A stretch of DNA of 19,336 bases from JAIVHC01 sp049975505 (GCA_049975505.1 JBNGCY010000051.1:1-19336); one strand, 5' to 3'. Shown: positions 1-6,719, numbered from the stretch's first letter. Program-made: numbers and translations. Notes: a model not told the origin generated them from the letters alone.

Positions 1-750
1 GCGATCGGGATCGGAGAGCAGCTCACTGGTGGTGATGATCATGGCGAGGCCGCGACTTTTAAGTTCGCGCAGATCAATGCCGAGCGATTCAGCCATGGTG
101 ACTGTAAGAACAAAGGTGCTCGGATAGCCGAAAATACACTTGGGGCGCCATTTGAGCCATTGAGCAACATAGGATTCAAGACGCGCGGGCGTCACTTCAA
201 AGCCGTTGGTCAGGCCGTCGTTGATGAGCCAGTCGCGGAGGTGTTTAATCCGATCCTGCTTGCTCAATTCCACTGGGGAGCCCCAGTAATAGAGTTCCTT
301 TTCCCCGCGGCGCATCCCTACCCATTCATGCCCACGCATACGCGCTGCATTGATATGCGCTTCGCGCGTGGACGAAGTATAGAATTCCAGCGCCTCGTTG
401 GTGGAGCCACTGGTACGCACCATCTGAACCCGCTTCCCCTCACCTTTCCACACCATCCTCTCGCGCTGAGCGCGGATGATCTCTTTATCCAGGAGAGGAA
501 AGCGCTGCAGATCATCCAGGGATTGAATAGTTTGTGGCTGCAGCCCCTGGCAATCCATAAGTTCGCGCCAGAACGGCGCATGTTCATAAGCCGTGTACAC
601 AATATGCTGGAGACGCTGCAGCTGAAGCTGCTCCTGACGCTCTCTATCCCAGTATTCAGACTCCAGCAGTTGCGCCAGGATCTCGAAACTCGAACGACCG
701 AGGAGGTGTTCGTGTATTTTAAAAAGCTGACGCGCGATTATGGGAAGCAT
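1..750 (-). CDS. PaaK/CapK-like adenylate-forming enzyme, 3' part cut by window edge
   Basis: I translated this directly from the minus strand. It reads open for exactly 250 codons from ATG at 748-750 to the left edge, so the C-terminal part is missing; the family is usually about 430-460 residues. It resembles phenylacetate-CoA ligase (PaaK, COG1541) and the CapK proteins of capsule loci, which activate a carboxylic acid as an acyl-adenylate. Visible marks are the phosphate-binding loop RTSGSTNE at residues 112-119, GYPS near 208-211 and ITTSELL near 239-245. The start is supported by GAGG 4 nt before the ATG. In a polysaccharide locus the likely job is activating or attaching an acyl or amino-acid substituent, which is inference. 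A long plus-strand open frame (160-858) overlaps it but is its antisense shadow. Confidence 0.88.
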   Translation of the reverse strand, partial: MLPIIARQLFKIHEHLLGRSSFEILAQLLESEYWDRERQEQLQLQRLQHIVYTAYEHAPFWRELMDCQGLQPQTIQSLDDLQRFPLLDKEIIRAQRERMVWKGEGKRVQMVRTSGSTNEALEFYTSSTREAHINAARMRGHEWVGMRRGEKELYYWGSPVELSKQDRIKHLRDWLINDGLTNGFEVTPARLESYVAQWLKWRPKCIFGYPSTFVLTVTMAESLGIDLRELKSRGLAMIITTSELLSDPDR

Positions 751-765
751 AAGACCTCGTTGTTG
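751..765 (-). promoter_or_regulatory. 15-nt leader with Shine-Dalgarno of the PaaK-like gene
   Basis: On the coding strand the leader is CAACAACGAGGTCTT followed by ATG. GAGG lies 4 nt before the start. The upstream side abuts the GTGGC end of a decamer repeat arm. The same 15-nt spacing and SD position recur at three other genes. Confidence 0.7.
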
Positions 766-918
766 GCCACAGACACACACAGACAAAGGCGGACAAAATC
801 TAAAACATTAAGATTTTTTACAATACAATCTTTAAAGCATTTATTTGTTTTTTCCTGAAACAATATAACGGTTTAGATAAAGTGAACTTGTCTGCCCTTG
901 TCTGGTTTTGTCGGTGGC
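766..918. repeat. Decamer-arm inverted-repeat element E1
   Basis: Left arm 766-795 consists of three 10-nt blocks beginning GCCACAGACA. Right arm 889-918, read on the minus strand, begins GCCACCGACA and also has three blocks. GAC occupies positions 7-9 of every block. About 93 bp of A+T-rich sequence with no coding potential lies between the arms. E1 and E2 form a tandem pair and together fill most of the 397-bp gap 751-1147, in which I see no gene. Confidence 0.85.
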
Positions 919-945
919 TAAATGGTCTTAAAATCTCGTTTGTTG

Positions 946-1099
946 GCCACAGACACACACGGACAAGGGCGGACAAAACCTAAAACATTAGCAATCTTTT
1001 TACAATACAATTTTTAAATCATTTACTTATTTTTCTGAGAAATACACCACGGTTTAAATAAAATGAACTCGTCTGCCCTTGTCTGGTTTTGTCGGTGGC
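946..1099. repeat. Decamer-arm inverted-repeat element E2, tandem copy of E1
   Basis: Left arm 946-975 and right arm 1070-1099 have the same three-block structure as E1. The start of E2 lies 180 bp from the start of E1, and the interior and the spacer between the copies (CTCGT.TGTTGGCC) are also shared. It is therefore a tandem duplication of the whole unit and not only of the arms. No open frame of note is present. Confidence 0.85.
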
Positions 1100-1118
1100 T
1101 AAATGATCTGCAAGAACT

Positions 1119-1148
1119 CGTCCGTGTACGTCTGTGTGCGTCCGTGGC
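1119..1148. repeat. Solo right arm of the decamer repeat
   Basis: Read on the minus strand it is three blocks beginning GCCACGGACG, with GAC at positions 7-9 of each. It has no left partner before the next gene. Its outer edge ATTTAGCCAC supplies the TAG stop codon (1148-1150) of the deacetylase-like gene. Confidence 0.75.
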
Positions 1149-2155
1149 TAAATCCAGTAAATATTATTTATCCCCTGTATCAGCTTCCGCGTCAGGGCGC
1201 GGAGAGGTCGTTTGATTGTGGAGGGTTCTACCGCTTTGGGTTGGTAATCGTGCTCTTTCACCATACGCGCTAAATCTGAAAAAGTTCGCGGCGGGTAATC
1301 CCCACGATTAATGGCAAGCCAGGCGCAGAACTTCTCGAAGCGGCGTTTTACGATACGGTTCAATCTGCCGTCGCGGTACTGTTTATCACGCACCTTGAAG
1401 AGGCTGAAGCTGTGTAAAATCAACACCGCATCCGCGCCGGCGTCGCAGATCATTTTAACCGCATCACGGCACTCTTCAAACGATGAGCCCATAAGATCGA
1501 CAGGCTTGGCCGGATGAAGACCGGGAATCTTCGGCTGCTGATACGCAGACAGCGCCATTTCCAACACATCGCCGTACCATTTACCTCCATTGTAGCGCTG
1601 TTTTTCCATAAAGCGACACTGTGCGCCGATATAAGGAAAGGTATAGCTGCTGTCTATCCATAATCCTGCTGCGGTCATGGCGTTCAGGGTTTCTTCCGAA
1701 GCCCCCATATTCCCGGCACGGAAGGCGACAGGGCGTGTGCCACTCCACTCTTTCAGGCGTCTGGCGCCCTCCTCCAGCATCTGTTGCTGGACCTCCAGGG
1801 ACAGATCAGCCATCTGATCGCTCTGAACACATAATTGCCCCGCCTGCTGCTGCGCGTAATGGATGTGGTTGGGATGAATATGCAGTTGTACATCCTGGCC
1901 CTGCTCAACCAGGTACTGGACCACCGGTTCTGTCTCACCGGGATAGCCGAGTTCGGCGTTAAAGGGCTCCACAAAAAACGTCGCTTTGAGATCATTCTGA
2001 TGCAGGATGGCGCAGATCAGTGGAATACCGTAGCGGTTGGCACCATATTCTCCCATCATCCCCAGGCGGGGAGGAACAGGTTTAAGCCCGGGATTCTGCC
2101 ACGCCCCACCCATACTGCATTCGACATCGAAGGTGATGTAAACTCCTGGTTTCAT
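1148..2155 (-). CDS. NodB-like polysaccharide deacetylase family protein
   Basis: A 335-residue protein with the fold marks of carbohydrate esterase family 4, which removes acetyl groups from amino sugars using a divalent metal. Visible are TFDVE at residues 8-12 (Asp10), the LHIHP motif at 91-95 in place of the usual metal-binding SHxxxH, FRAGN at 145-149 and a late LILHS at 246-249. There is no signal peptide or membrane segment, so it should be cytoplasmic. It is divergent from the XrtA-type deacetylase at 8969-9883, so the locus has two. The start has GAGG 4 nt upstream. The TAG stop lies in the edge of a repeat arm. The substrate is not evident from sequence; a nucleotide- or lipid-linked amino sugar of the exported glycan is a guess. 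Confidence 0.8.
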   Translation of the reverse strand: MKPGVYITFDVECSMGGAWQNPGLKPVPPRLGMMGEYGANRYGIPLICAILHQNDLKATFFVEPFNAELGYPGETEPVVQYLVEQGQDVQLHIHPNHIHYAQQQAGQLCVQSDQMADLSLEVQQQMLEEGARRLKEWSGTRPVAFRAGNMGASEETLNAMTAAGLWIDSSYTFPYIGAQCRFMEKQRYNGGKWYGDVLEMALSAYQQPKIPGLHPAKPVDLMGSSFEECRDAVKMICDAGADAVLILHSFSLFKVRDKQYRDGRLNRIVKRRFEKFCAWLAINRGDYPPRTFSDLARMVKEHDYQPKAVEPSTIKRPLRALTRKLIQGINNIYWI

Positions 2156-2170
2156 AGAACCTCATTTTTT
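2156..2170 (-). promoter_or_regulatory. 15-nt leader with Shine-Dalgarno of the deacetylase-like gene
   Basis: Coding-strand leader AAAAAATGAGGTTCT then ATG. GAGG lies 4 nt before the start. It differs at one base from the leader of the GxxExxY gene and directly abuts a repeat arm. Confidence 0.7.
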
Positions 2171-2200
2171 GCCACAGACAAGGGCGGACAAGAACAGACT
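2171..2200. repeat. Solo left arm of the decamer repeat
   Basis: Three blocks starting GCCACAGACA on the plus strand. It fills almost the whole 44-bp gap between the GxxExxY gene and the deacetylase-like gene. Its last base is also the last base of the GxxExxY stop codon (2200-2202). Together with the adjoining leader it is nearly identical to 2560-2598. Confidence 0.8.
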
Positions 2201-2562
2201 CAGAGCATAAATCTCTTTATTTTTGCGTTGTCTTGGGAAAAATTTACCAGTAAACCAACGCCAAAATTTGTTGCTTTTAAATAATTGAGCAATTGAGCTT
2301 CATGACTCTTATCCAACTGCTTGACTGCCTTCAATTCGACAATTACACAATTCTCGACAACGATATCCGCATAGTAGTCGCCAACCGGATGCTCTTTGTA
2401 GAAAACGGGTACAGGCACCTGATTTTCAGCCTGCAGTCCACGTTGTCTTAACTCTATCAATAGTGCCTTTTCATACACCTTCTCCAGAAAACCATGCCCT
2501 AACACACGATTCACTTCGAAGACTGCTCCATTGATTTTGTATGTAATTTCGTCAATCTGCAT
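2200..2562 (-). CDS. GxxExxY protein (PDDEXK_3 nuclease-like)
   Basis: A complete 120-residue protein of the GxxExxY family, which belongs to the PD-(D/E)XK nuclease superfamily. The name motif is G24-F-L-E27-K-V-Y30. Putative catalytic residues are Asp66 in YADIVVE and Glu76-x-Lys78 in VELKA, followed by Q90 and Y94 in the QLLNY motif. The biological role of the family is not established, so nuclease activity is inferred from the fold. It has no obvious part in polysaccharide synthesis and sits between an ATP-grasp and a deacetylase gene. It is bounded by decamer repeat arms and by 39-bp direct repeats 407 bp apart, which suggests a cassette that inserted here. The start has GAGG 4 nt upstream. 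Confidence 0.88.
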   Translation of the reverse strand: MQIDEITYKINGAVFEVNRVLGHGFLEKVYEKALLIELRQRGLQAENQVPVPVFYKEHPVGDYYADIVVENCVIVELKAVKQLDKSHEAQLLNYLKATNFGVGLLVNFSQDNAKIKRFML

Positions 2563-2577
2563 AGAGCCTCATTTTTT
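2563..2577 (-). promoter_or_regulatory. 15-nt leader with Shine-Dalgarno of the GxxExxY gene
   Basis: Coding-strand leader AAAAAATGAGGCTCT then ATG. GAGG lies 4 nt before the start, and a repeat arm begins immediately upstream. Confidence 0.7.
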
Positions 2578-2715
2578 GCCACGGACAAGAGCGGACAACT
2601 ACAGACAGTACATCAGCAAATATTACATAACTCTTTGTATCTACTCTACAAACATACTCCACCTTGGAGATTGTTTGGATTTTTTTGTCTGCCTTTGTCT
2701 GAATATGTCTGTGGC
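2578..2715. repeat. Decamer-arm inverted-repeat element E3
   Basis: Left arm 2578-2607 starts GCCACGGACA. Right arm 2686-2715, read on the minus strand, starts GCCACAGACA. Each has three 10-nt blocks. The 78-bp interior is A+T-rich and differs from that of E1/E2. It fills the gap between the ATP-grasp stop (2727) and the GxxExxY start. Confidence 0.83.
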
Positions 2716-2726
2716 TAAATAGATTT

Positions 2727-3974
2727 TCAATTTACTATCTCATGCCCACGTGCCCCGAGTTTCTTCAGCATCTGTTTGAAATCCACCACAAACGGCTTGG
2801 GGTCGGTAAGAAGGAATGAATCGTCTTTGGTCCAGGGGCCGCAATGCCACATAATTGTCAGTGCGGCTTTAATTTTGCTCAAGTGGGTCTGCCCGGGCGG
2901 AAGCTCATCGCGGCGCAACTGTCCGAGGAACCAGTTGGCGTCGCCGCCGAGGATGCGGCTGCGCACCCCGATCCTGTAATGGCCCTTACGCATCTTCTCC
3001 GGCTCGAAATGGCTCTGCCACAGGTTGAAGGGGGCTTCGAAGCCGGCCATTACCACTGTGGGTAATCCGCCGCTGAAACGGGGATTGATCTCAAGAAAAA
3101 TATATTTGCCCGTATCGGGATCGTAGTGAAACTGCACCCCGGCAATCCCTTCCCAGCCTAAGGCTTTGAGGAGTTTAACGGTGTCGTCGATTACAGATTG
3201 ATGATGACAGCTGATGCGCTGCACCGTTACCCCGCCTGCCAGGGGCATGTGATGCTCACCGATGTAGTCGCCACTCATGAACATTTCACCCTCGTGCATC
3301 AGGATCTGCACATGCTCTTCCGCCCCCGGATGGTATTCCTGCACCAGGACGTTATCGGCAAAACTCTCGAACTGCTTATGCCAGTTGAGGAGTTCTTCCA
3401 GATTGCGTGCGTAGACCGCTTTAAACGGCACTTTCCCGGCATCCGCCACATTCTGCCTGCGGGTACGCAGAACTAACGGATATTTCAATGCTGTTTCCGC
3501 CCCGGCATCCATAAATTCATCCAGGCGCATCCCTTTGGCGACCGGAATATCCAGATCGAGACAGAGTTGATGGACATAATCCTTGTCCGTGGCTTTATCG
3601 AAATTCTCTCGCGAGGGTGAAAACAGATGGATGTGGGCGCCATCCAATTGGTCTCGCAACGAGATAAGGCGGTTGTGAAATCCTTCGGATACCGGCATGA
3701 TCGATCCGACGTCGAGTTGGGCGGCAAGGTCTAGAATTTCAGCATCGAATCCTGCCTGGTCGGGCTTATGCTCCAACACCCAGGCGCTGGCACTATAGCG
3801 ACTGTGCGCCGACTGTCCACCTGCGGTGTTGGTGATGGCATGGACTTCGAGGCCGTTACGCGCCAGGCTGCGCACCACCCAGAGCCCGACCTGGGTATCG
3901 CCGACAATCGCGAGAACTCTGCGGCTGCGATCGTGTTGGGAAAGCTTAGGGTTGGTGGATTTGACCTGTTGCAT
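2727..3974 (-). CDS. ATP-grasp carboxylate-amine ligase family protein
   Basis: A 415-residue ATP-grasp protein. These enzymes join a carboxylate to an amine or thiol through an acyl-phosphate. Residues 18-50 look like the N-terminal pre-ATP-grasp Rossmann segment (VLAIVGDTQVGLWVVRSL). The ATP-grasp core runs from about 125 to 320, with LVLR near 167-170, VQEYHPG at 211-217 and the magnesium-binding LEINPRFSGG at 294-303. No signal peptide or membrane segment is seen. The start is set by GGAG upstream of ATG, and overlapping frames have no family features. The substrate is unknown. Next to a PaaK-like enzyme, two deacetylases and a FemAB-like protein, it may help form an amide-linked decoration of the polysaccharide, which is inference. 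Confidence 0.83.
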   Translation of the reverse strand: MQQVKSTNPKLSQHDRSRRVLAIVGDTQVGLWVVRSLARNGLEVHAITNTAGGQSAHSRYSASAWVLEHKPDQAGFDAEILDLAAQLDVGSIMPVSEGFHNRLISLRDQLDGAHIHLFSPSRENFDKATDKDYVHQLCLDLDIPVAKGMRLDEFMDAGAETALKYPLVLRTRRQNVADAGKVPFKAVYARNLEELLNWHKQFESFADNVLVQEYHPGAEEHVQILMHEGEMFMSGDYIGEHHMPLAGGVTVQRISCHHQSVIDDTVKLLKALGWEGIAGVQFHYDPDTGKYIFLEINPRFSGGLPTVVMAGFEAPFNLWQSHFEPEKMRKGHYRIGVRSRILGGDANWFLGQLRRDELPPGQTHLSKIKAALTIMWHCGPWTKDDSFLLTDPKPFVVDFKQMLKKLGARGHEIVN

Positions 3975-3989
3975 AAAGGCTCCTTATTG
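3975..3989 (-). promoter_or_regulatory. 15-nt leader with Shine-Dalgarno of the ATP-grasp gene
   Basis: Coding-strand leader CAATAAGGAGCCTTT then ATG. GGAG occupies nearly the same place as GAGG in the three other leaders. A repeat arm begins immediately upstream. Confidence 0.7.
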
Positions 3990-4084
3990 GCCACAGACAA
4001 GAGCAGACAACTTCAGACTGAATCTGTTTAAGAATCTTTTCTATTTTCTTTTATGTCCGCCTTTGTCCGCCCTTGTCTGTGGCC
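3989..4084. repeat. Decamer-arm inverted-repeat element E4
   Basis: A compact 96-bp element with perfect 13-bp terminal inverted repeats GGCCACAGACAAG (3989-4001) and its complement (4072-4084). The match extends to 20 of 22 positions. Left arm 3990-4019 and right arm 4054-4083 keep the three-block structure. It could fold into a long hairpin in DNA or RNA. Confidence 0.88.
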
Positions 4085-4114
4085 ATTTAAACCAGGGACA
4101 TGATCTTAAAATCT

Positions 4115-4157
4115 CTGGATACCCGCCTTAACGGGTATGACGACTTTTTGCAAGACC
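4115..4157. repeat. Partial CTTTTTGCAAGA-type element with hairpin
   Basis: CTGGATACCCG, a hairpin (ATACCCG 4119-4125 with CGGGTAT 4132-4138, loop of 6) and then GACGACTTTTTGCAAGA. The same CTGGAT...GATGACGACTTTTGCAAGAG order forms the right end of the element at 13450-13602. Only the right half is present here. It sits between E4 and its truncated copy. Confidence 0.6.
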
Positions 4158-4194
4158 ACCGATTCATGATCTGCAATGCCTTGGTTGACTCCTG

Positions 4195-4259
4195 ACAACT
4201 TGGGACTGAATCTTTTCAATCTTTTTTTATGTCTGCCTTTGTCCGCCCTTGTCCGTGGC
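4195..4259. repeat. Left-truncated copy of element E4
   Basis: The right arm 4230-4259 is intact (minus strand GCCACGGACA and two more blocks). The interior matches E4: TGACAACTTGGGACTGAATC here against AGACAACTTCAGACTGAATC in E4. The first left block is missing. With E4 and the hairpin fragment it accounts for most of the 300-bp gap 3975-4274; I see no gene there. Confidence 0.75.
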
Positions 4260-4274
4260 TAAAATATTTTCCTC

Positions 4275-5426
4275 TTAAAGCAGGGCCATGAAAACCTTAT
4301 GGACCTCCTCTGCTACCTGATCCCAGCTGCGTACACCACTGGCGGCGCGTAGCGTTTGTGCGTCCCAACTGGTTTCCAGAATTTCATGCAAACCCTGCTG
4401 CAGCGGTTCCACCTGCTGCGGGGGAACAATACGCCCGCATTCGGGCTGGGGGAGGATATCCGGAACTGCGCCTACATCGGTGGCCACCACCGGGGTACCA
4501 CAGGCGAGGCTTTCCAGCACCGCGTTGGGGCAGCCTTCGCGGTAGGAGGCGAGCACACTTGCATCCGCCGCGCTGTAATAGAGAGGGACTAAATCATATG
4601 CCTGGCGTCCGGGCAGGATCAGGCGCTTAGCTACTCCATGCTTGCGCGCCATCTCCAGGAGTTGTTCACTGCTACCGCCCTGGGCTTCCCCGCCCACAAT
4701 CACCAGGTGCACATCTTCGGGCAGTTCCGTCAGAGCTTCGATCACTTCGTGATGCCCTTTGCGATGCCCGAGGTGCGCCATACTTACCAATAATCGCCCC
4801 TGTTGAGGCAGATTGAGCTTTTGACGACATTCAAGTTTATCCCTGACCCTGAAATGTTCCAGATCAACCCCGTTAGGAATTACCACCAGATGTTCTCTAT
4901 TCACTCCAAGGCGCATCGCCTCCTGGGCCAGACGTGACGAAACGCTGATCACCATCCGCGCGCCTTGAAGCGCTTTGGCACACTGGCGCGTCTGGTCAGC
5001 GCTCTTCAGACACTCATACAGTTTACCGCGCAGGGTAATCACGTAAGGGATATTAAACGTCTGCGCCAGCCGGGCGACACCCACTCCATCCGGCCATACA
5101 AAGTGAGCATCGAGGATATCCGGCTTCCAATCGCGGTAAAGTGATTCAAACCAGGGGAGTAATCCGGTGGCATACAGGCGTGCATCGCTATTTTTAAGAA
5201 CTTTAGGAATATAAAAAAAGCGGGGACGAAACACAGGCAGGGTGTTATTCCAGCGTTCTGCGGTTGTCCGGTCTGTAGCTTTTTTCAGTAGCGGAAACCA
5301 GGGGACGGGTGAACAGACTTTAAGCTCCGTGTGCTGTGCCAGAGCGGCAAGACGCTGATACACAAAGATTCCCCAGGACGGGTTGTCTGCATTGGGAAAA
5401 CAGTATGAGAACGACAGCACCTTCAT
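4275..5426 (-). CDS. GT4-family glycosyltransferase
   Basis: A 383-residue GT-B retaining glycosyltransferase (Glycos_transf_1, family GT4) that would transfer a sugar from a nucleotide donor to the growing lipid-linked glycan on the cytoplasmic side. The N-terminal Rossmann domain begins MKVLSFSYCFPN, with DAHFVWPDG at residues 106-114. The C-terminal donor domain has IPNGVD at 183-188 and the E-x7-E motif E297-GCPNAVL-E305. The frame stays open upstream, but I chose the ATG at 5424-5426. It overlaps the stop of the preceding gene as ATGA, and the family N-terminus starts there, so the two genes are translationally coupled. Donor and acceptor sugars cannot be told from sequence. Confidence 0.88.
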   Translation of the reverse strand: MKVLSFSYCFPNADNPSWGIFVYQRLAALAQHTELKVCSPVPWFPLLKKATDRTTAERWNNTLPVFRPRFFYIPKVLKNSDARLYATGLLPWFESLYRDWKPDILDAHFVWPDGVGVARLAQTFNIPYVITLRGKLYECLKSADQTRQCAKALQGARMVISVSSRLAQEAMRLGVNREHLVVIPNGVDLEHFRVRDKLECRQKLNLPQQGRLLVSMAHLGHRKGHHEVIEALTELPEDVHLVIVGGEAQGGSSEQLLEMARKHGVAKRLILPGRQAYDLVPLYYSAADASVLASYREGCPNAVLESLACGTPVVATDVGAVPDILPQPECGRIVPPQQVEPLQQGLHEILETSWDAQTLRAASGVRSWDQVAEEVHKVFMALL

Positions 5427-6640
5427 CGCAACGCCCTCTCTCGTGCGGCGGCATACATCTCCGGATACACCGCTGTAGTCTGTTCCCAGGTATGCTGTTT
5501 GCGAACCCATTCCATCCCCTGCTGTTGCAGTTTCTCGCGCAGCGTATCGCTATCCAGCAACTTCTGCAGACTTGCGCTCAAAGCATCCTCATCCCCTGCC
5601 TTGAACAATAACCCGGTCGCGCCGTCATGGATCAGTTCTTTGTGTCCTCCAACATCGCTCGCCACCAGCACCTTACCCATGGCCATCGCCTCCAGAGGTT
5701 TCAGCGGCGTGACCAGCTCGGTCAGGCGCATGGAGTAACGCGGATAGGCCAGGATATCCAGCATGGCGTATACGCCCGGCACCCGTTCATGGGGGATACG
5801 TCCGGGCAACAGGACGCGATCCGTCAGGTCAAGCGCAGAGATCAGCTCTTTGAGCTCGTCCTCCATCTCCCCGCCGCCGACCAGCAACAGCACCGCGTCC
5901 GGATAAGCTGCAGCAATCCGGGCAAAGGAACGCACCAGCAGATCCAGACCTTCATAGCGGTAAAACGAGCCGATAAATCCGATCACTTTCTTACCTTCAA
6001 GCCCCCAGCCACGTTGATATTCTGCATCTGCGGCACAAGGGCGGAAATCATCAGGGTTGACGCCGTTGAACACCGGGGTGATTTTGTTGCTATCTATGCC
6101 GCGCTGAACCAGATCGTTTTTCAATCCGTTGCACAATATCCCCACATGATCCGCCCGGCGGCACACCTGGGTTTCAATCTTTTGCGTGAGACGATAGCGC
6201 GGCGATCCCTCCTGCGTAGTGCCGTGATCCACAGCAGCGTCCTCCCAGAAGGCGCGAATTTCATACACCAATGGCAGTTTCAGTTTGCGCGCCACCCACA
6301 GCGCGGGGATGGCATTGAGAACCGGGGAGTGGGCATGCAAAATGGCCGGTTTTTCTTCAAGAGCCACCTGGTAAAGTCGCCGGGCCAGATTGAACATCAA
6401 CCAGGCTTCACTGCTCAGCGGCAGCGGCAGGGATCGTGATGCACCGGTGCGGTAGTAAGTAAAACCGTTGATCTCTTCCTTATCAGCCCAGTCACCCTCC
6501 CAGCTATCTTCATGTTTGGGTGAAGTGACAATAACCGGCTCATACCCCATTTTACGCTGCGCGCGAAAGAGATTCTGGCTGCGGAAGGTATACCCGCTGT
6601 GGAGCGGGAGGCTGTGGTCTAAAACATGCAGAATTTTCAT
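5423..6640 (-). CDS. Exosortase A-associated glycosyltransferase (TIGR04063-like)
   Basis: A 405-residue GT-B glycosyltransferase of family GT4, matching from memory the XrtA-associated subfamily TIGR04063. Visible features are an N-terminal MKILHVLDHSLPLHSGYTFR, LHAHSP at 101-106, the NGV segment at 192-194, GSFYRYEGLDLL at 224-235 and the acidic motif region TELVTPLKPLEAMAMGK from about 307 to 323. CAGGAT lies about 5 nt before the ATG. It follows the TIGR03087-like gene after a 62-bp gap that carries a different repeat, and it is coupled by ATGA to the next glycosyltransferase. It is predicted to be cytoplasmic and to extend the repeat unit of the exopolysaccharide. The sugar specificity is unknown. 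Confidence 0.88.
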   Translation of the reverse strand: MKILHVLDHSLPLHSGYTFRSQNLFRAQRKMGYEPVIVTSPKHEDSWEGDWADKEEINGFTYYRTGASRSLPLPLSSEAWLMFNLARRLYQVALEEKPAILHAHSPVLNAIPALWVARKLKLPLVYEIRAFWEDAAVDHGTTQEGSPRYRLTQKIETQVCRRADHVGILCNGLKNDLVQRGIDSNKITPVFNGVNPDDFRPCAADAEYQRGWGLEGKKVIGFIGSFYRYEGLDLLVRSFARIAAAYPDAVLLLVGGGEMEDELKELISALDLTDRVLLPGRIPHERVPGVYAMLDILAYPRYSMRLTELVTPLKPLEAMAMGKVLVASDVGGHKELIHDGATGLLFKAGDEDALSASLQKLLDSDTLREKLQQQGMEWVRKQHTWEQTTAVYPEMYAAARERALR

Positions 6641-6655
6641 AAAAATCCTGGTAGT

Positions 6656-6719
6656 TGAGTGCTGAGGACTGAGGTCTCAATGATTATACTTTCAACTCAG
6701 AACTAAGGACTAAGCACTG
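6656..6719. repeat. ACTGAGG-type short-period inverted repeat
   Basis: The plus strand shows AGTGCTGAGGACTGAGG near 6658-6675 and, after a short interior, AACTAAGGACTAAGCACT ending near 6718. The outer AGTGCT/AGCACT ends are inverted, and a 7-nt step (ACTAAGG, ACTAAGC) is visible. The TAG stop of the upstream glycosyltransferase gene (6703-6705) lies inside it. Confidence 0.65.

Noticed and set aside
318..602. Minus-strand open frame of 94 codons
   Set aside because: It is an out-of-frame reading of the PaaK-like gene, which is open over 1-750 in another frame.
160..858. Plus-strand open frame of 232 codons
   Set aside because: It is antisense to the PaaK-like gene, whose translation shows clear family motifs, and the frame runs into the repeat array. 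Its own translation has no recognisable features.
766..1148. CRISPR array
   Set aside because: The 10-nt blocks are contiguous and degenerate, there are no unique spacers of constant length between identical repeats, and no cas gene is present.
3826..4131. Plus-strand open frame of 101 codons running into the E4 repeat
   Set aside because: Its second half translates the CAGACA repeat and its first half is antisense to the ATP-grasp gene; no ribosome binding site is evident.
5427..5510. N-terminal extension of the GT4 glycosyltransferase by 28 residues
   Set aside because: The extension overlaps coding sequence of the preceding gene and lacks family similarity; the ATGA-coupled start at 5426 gives the normal N-terminus.
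5627..6439. Plus-strand open frame of 270 codons
   Set aside because: It lies fully antisense to the TIGR04063-like glycosyltransferase and its translation resembles no family; its length is a by-product of G+C-rich codon use.
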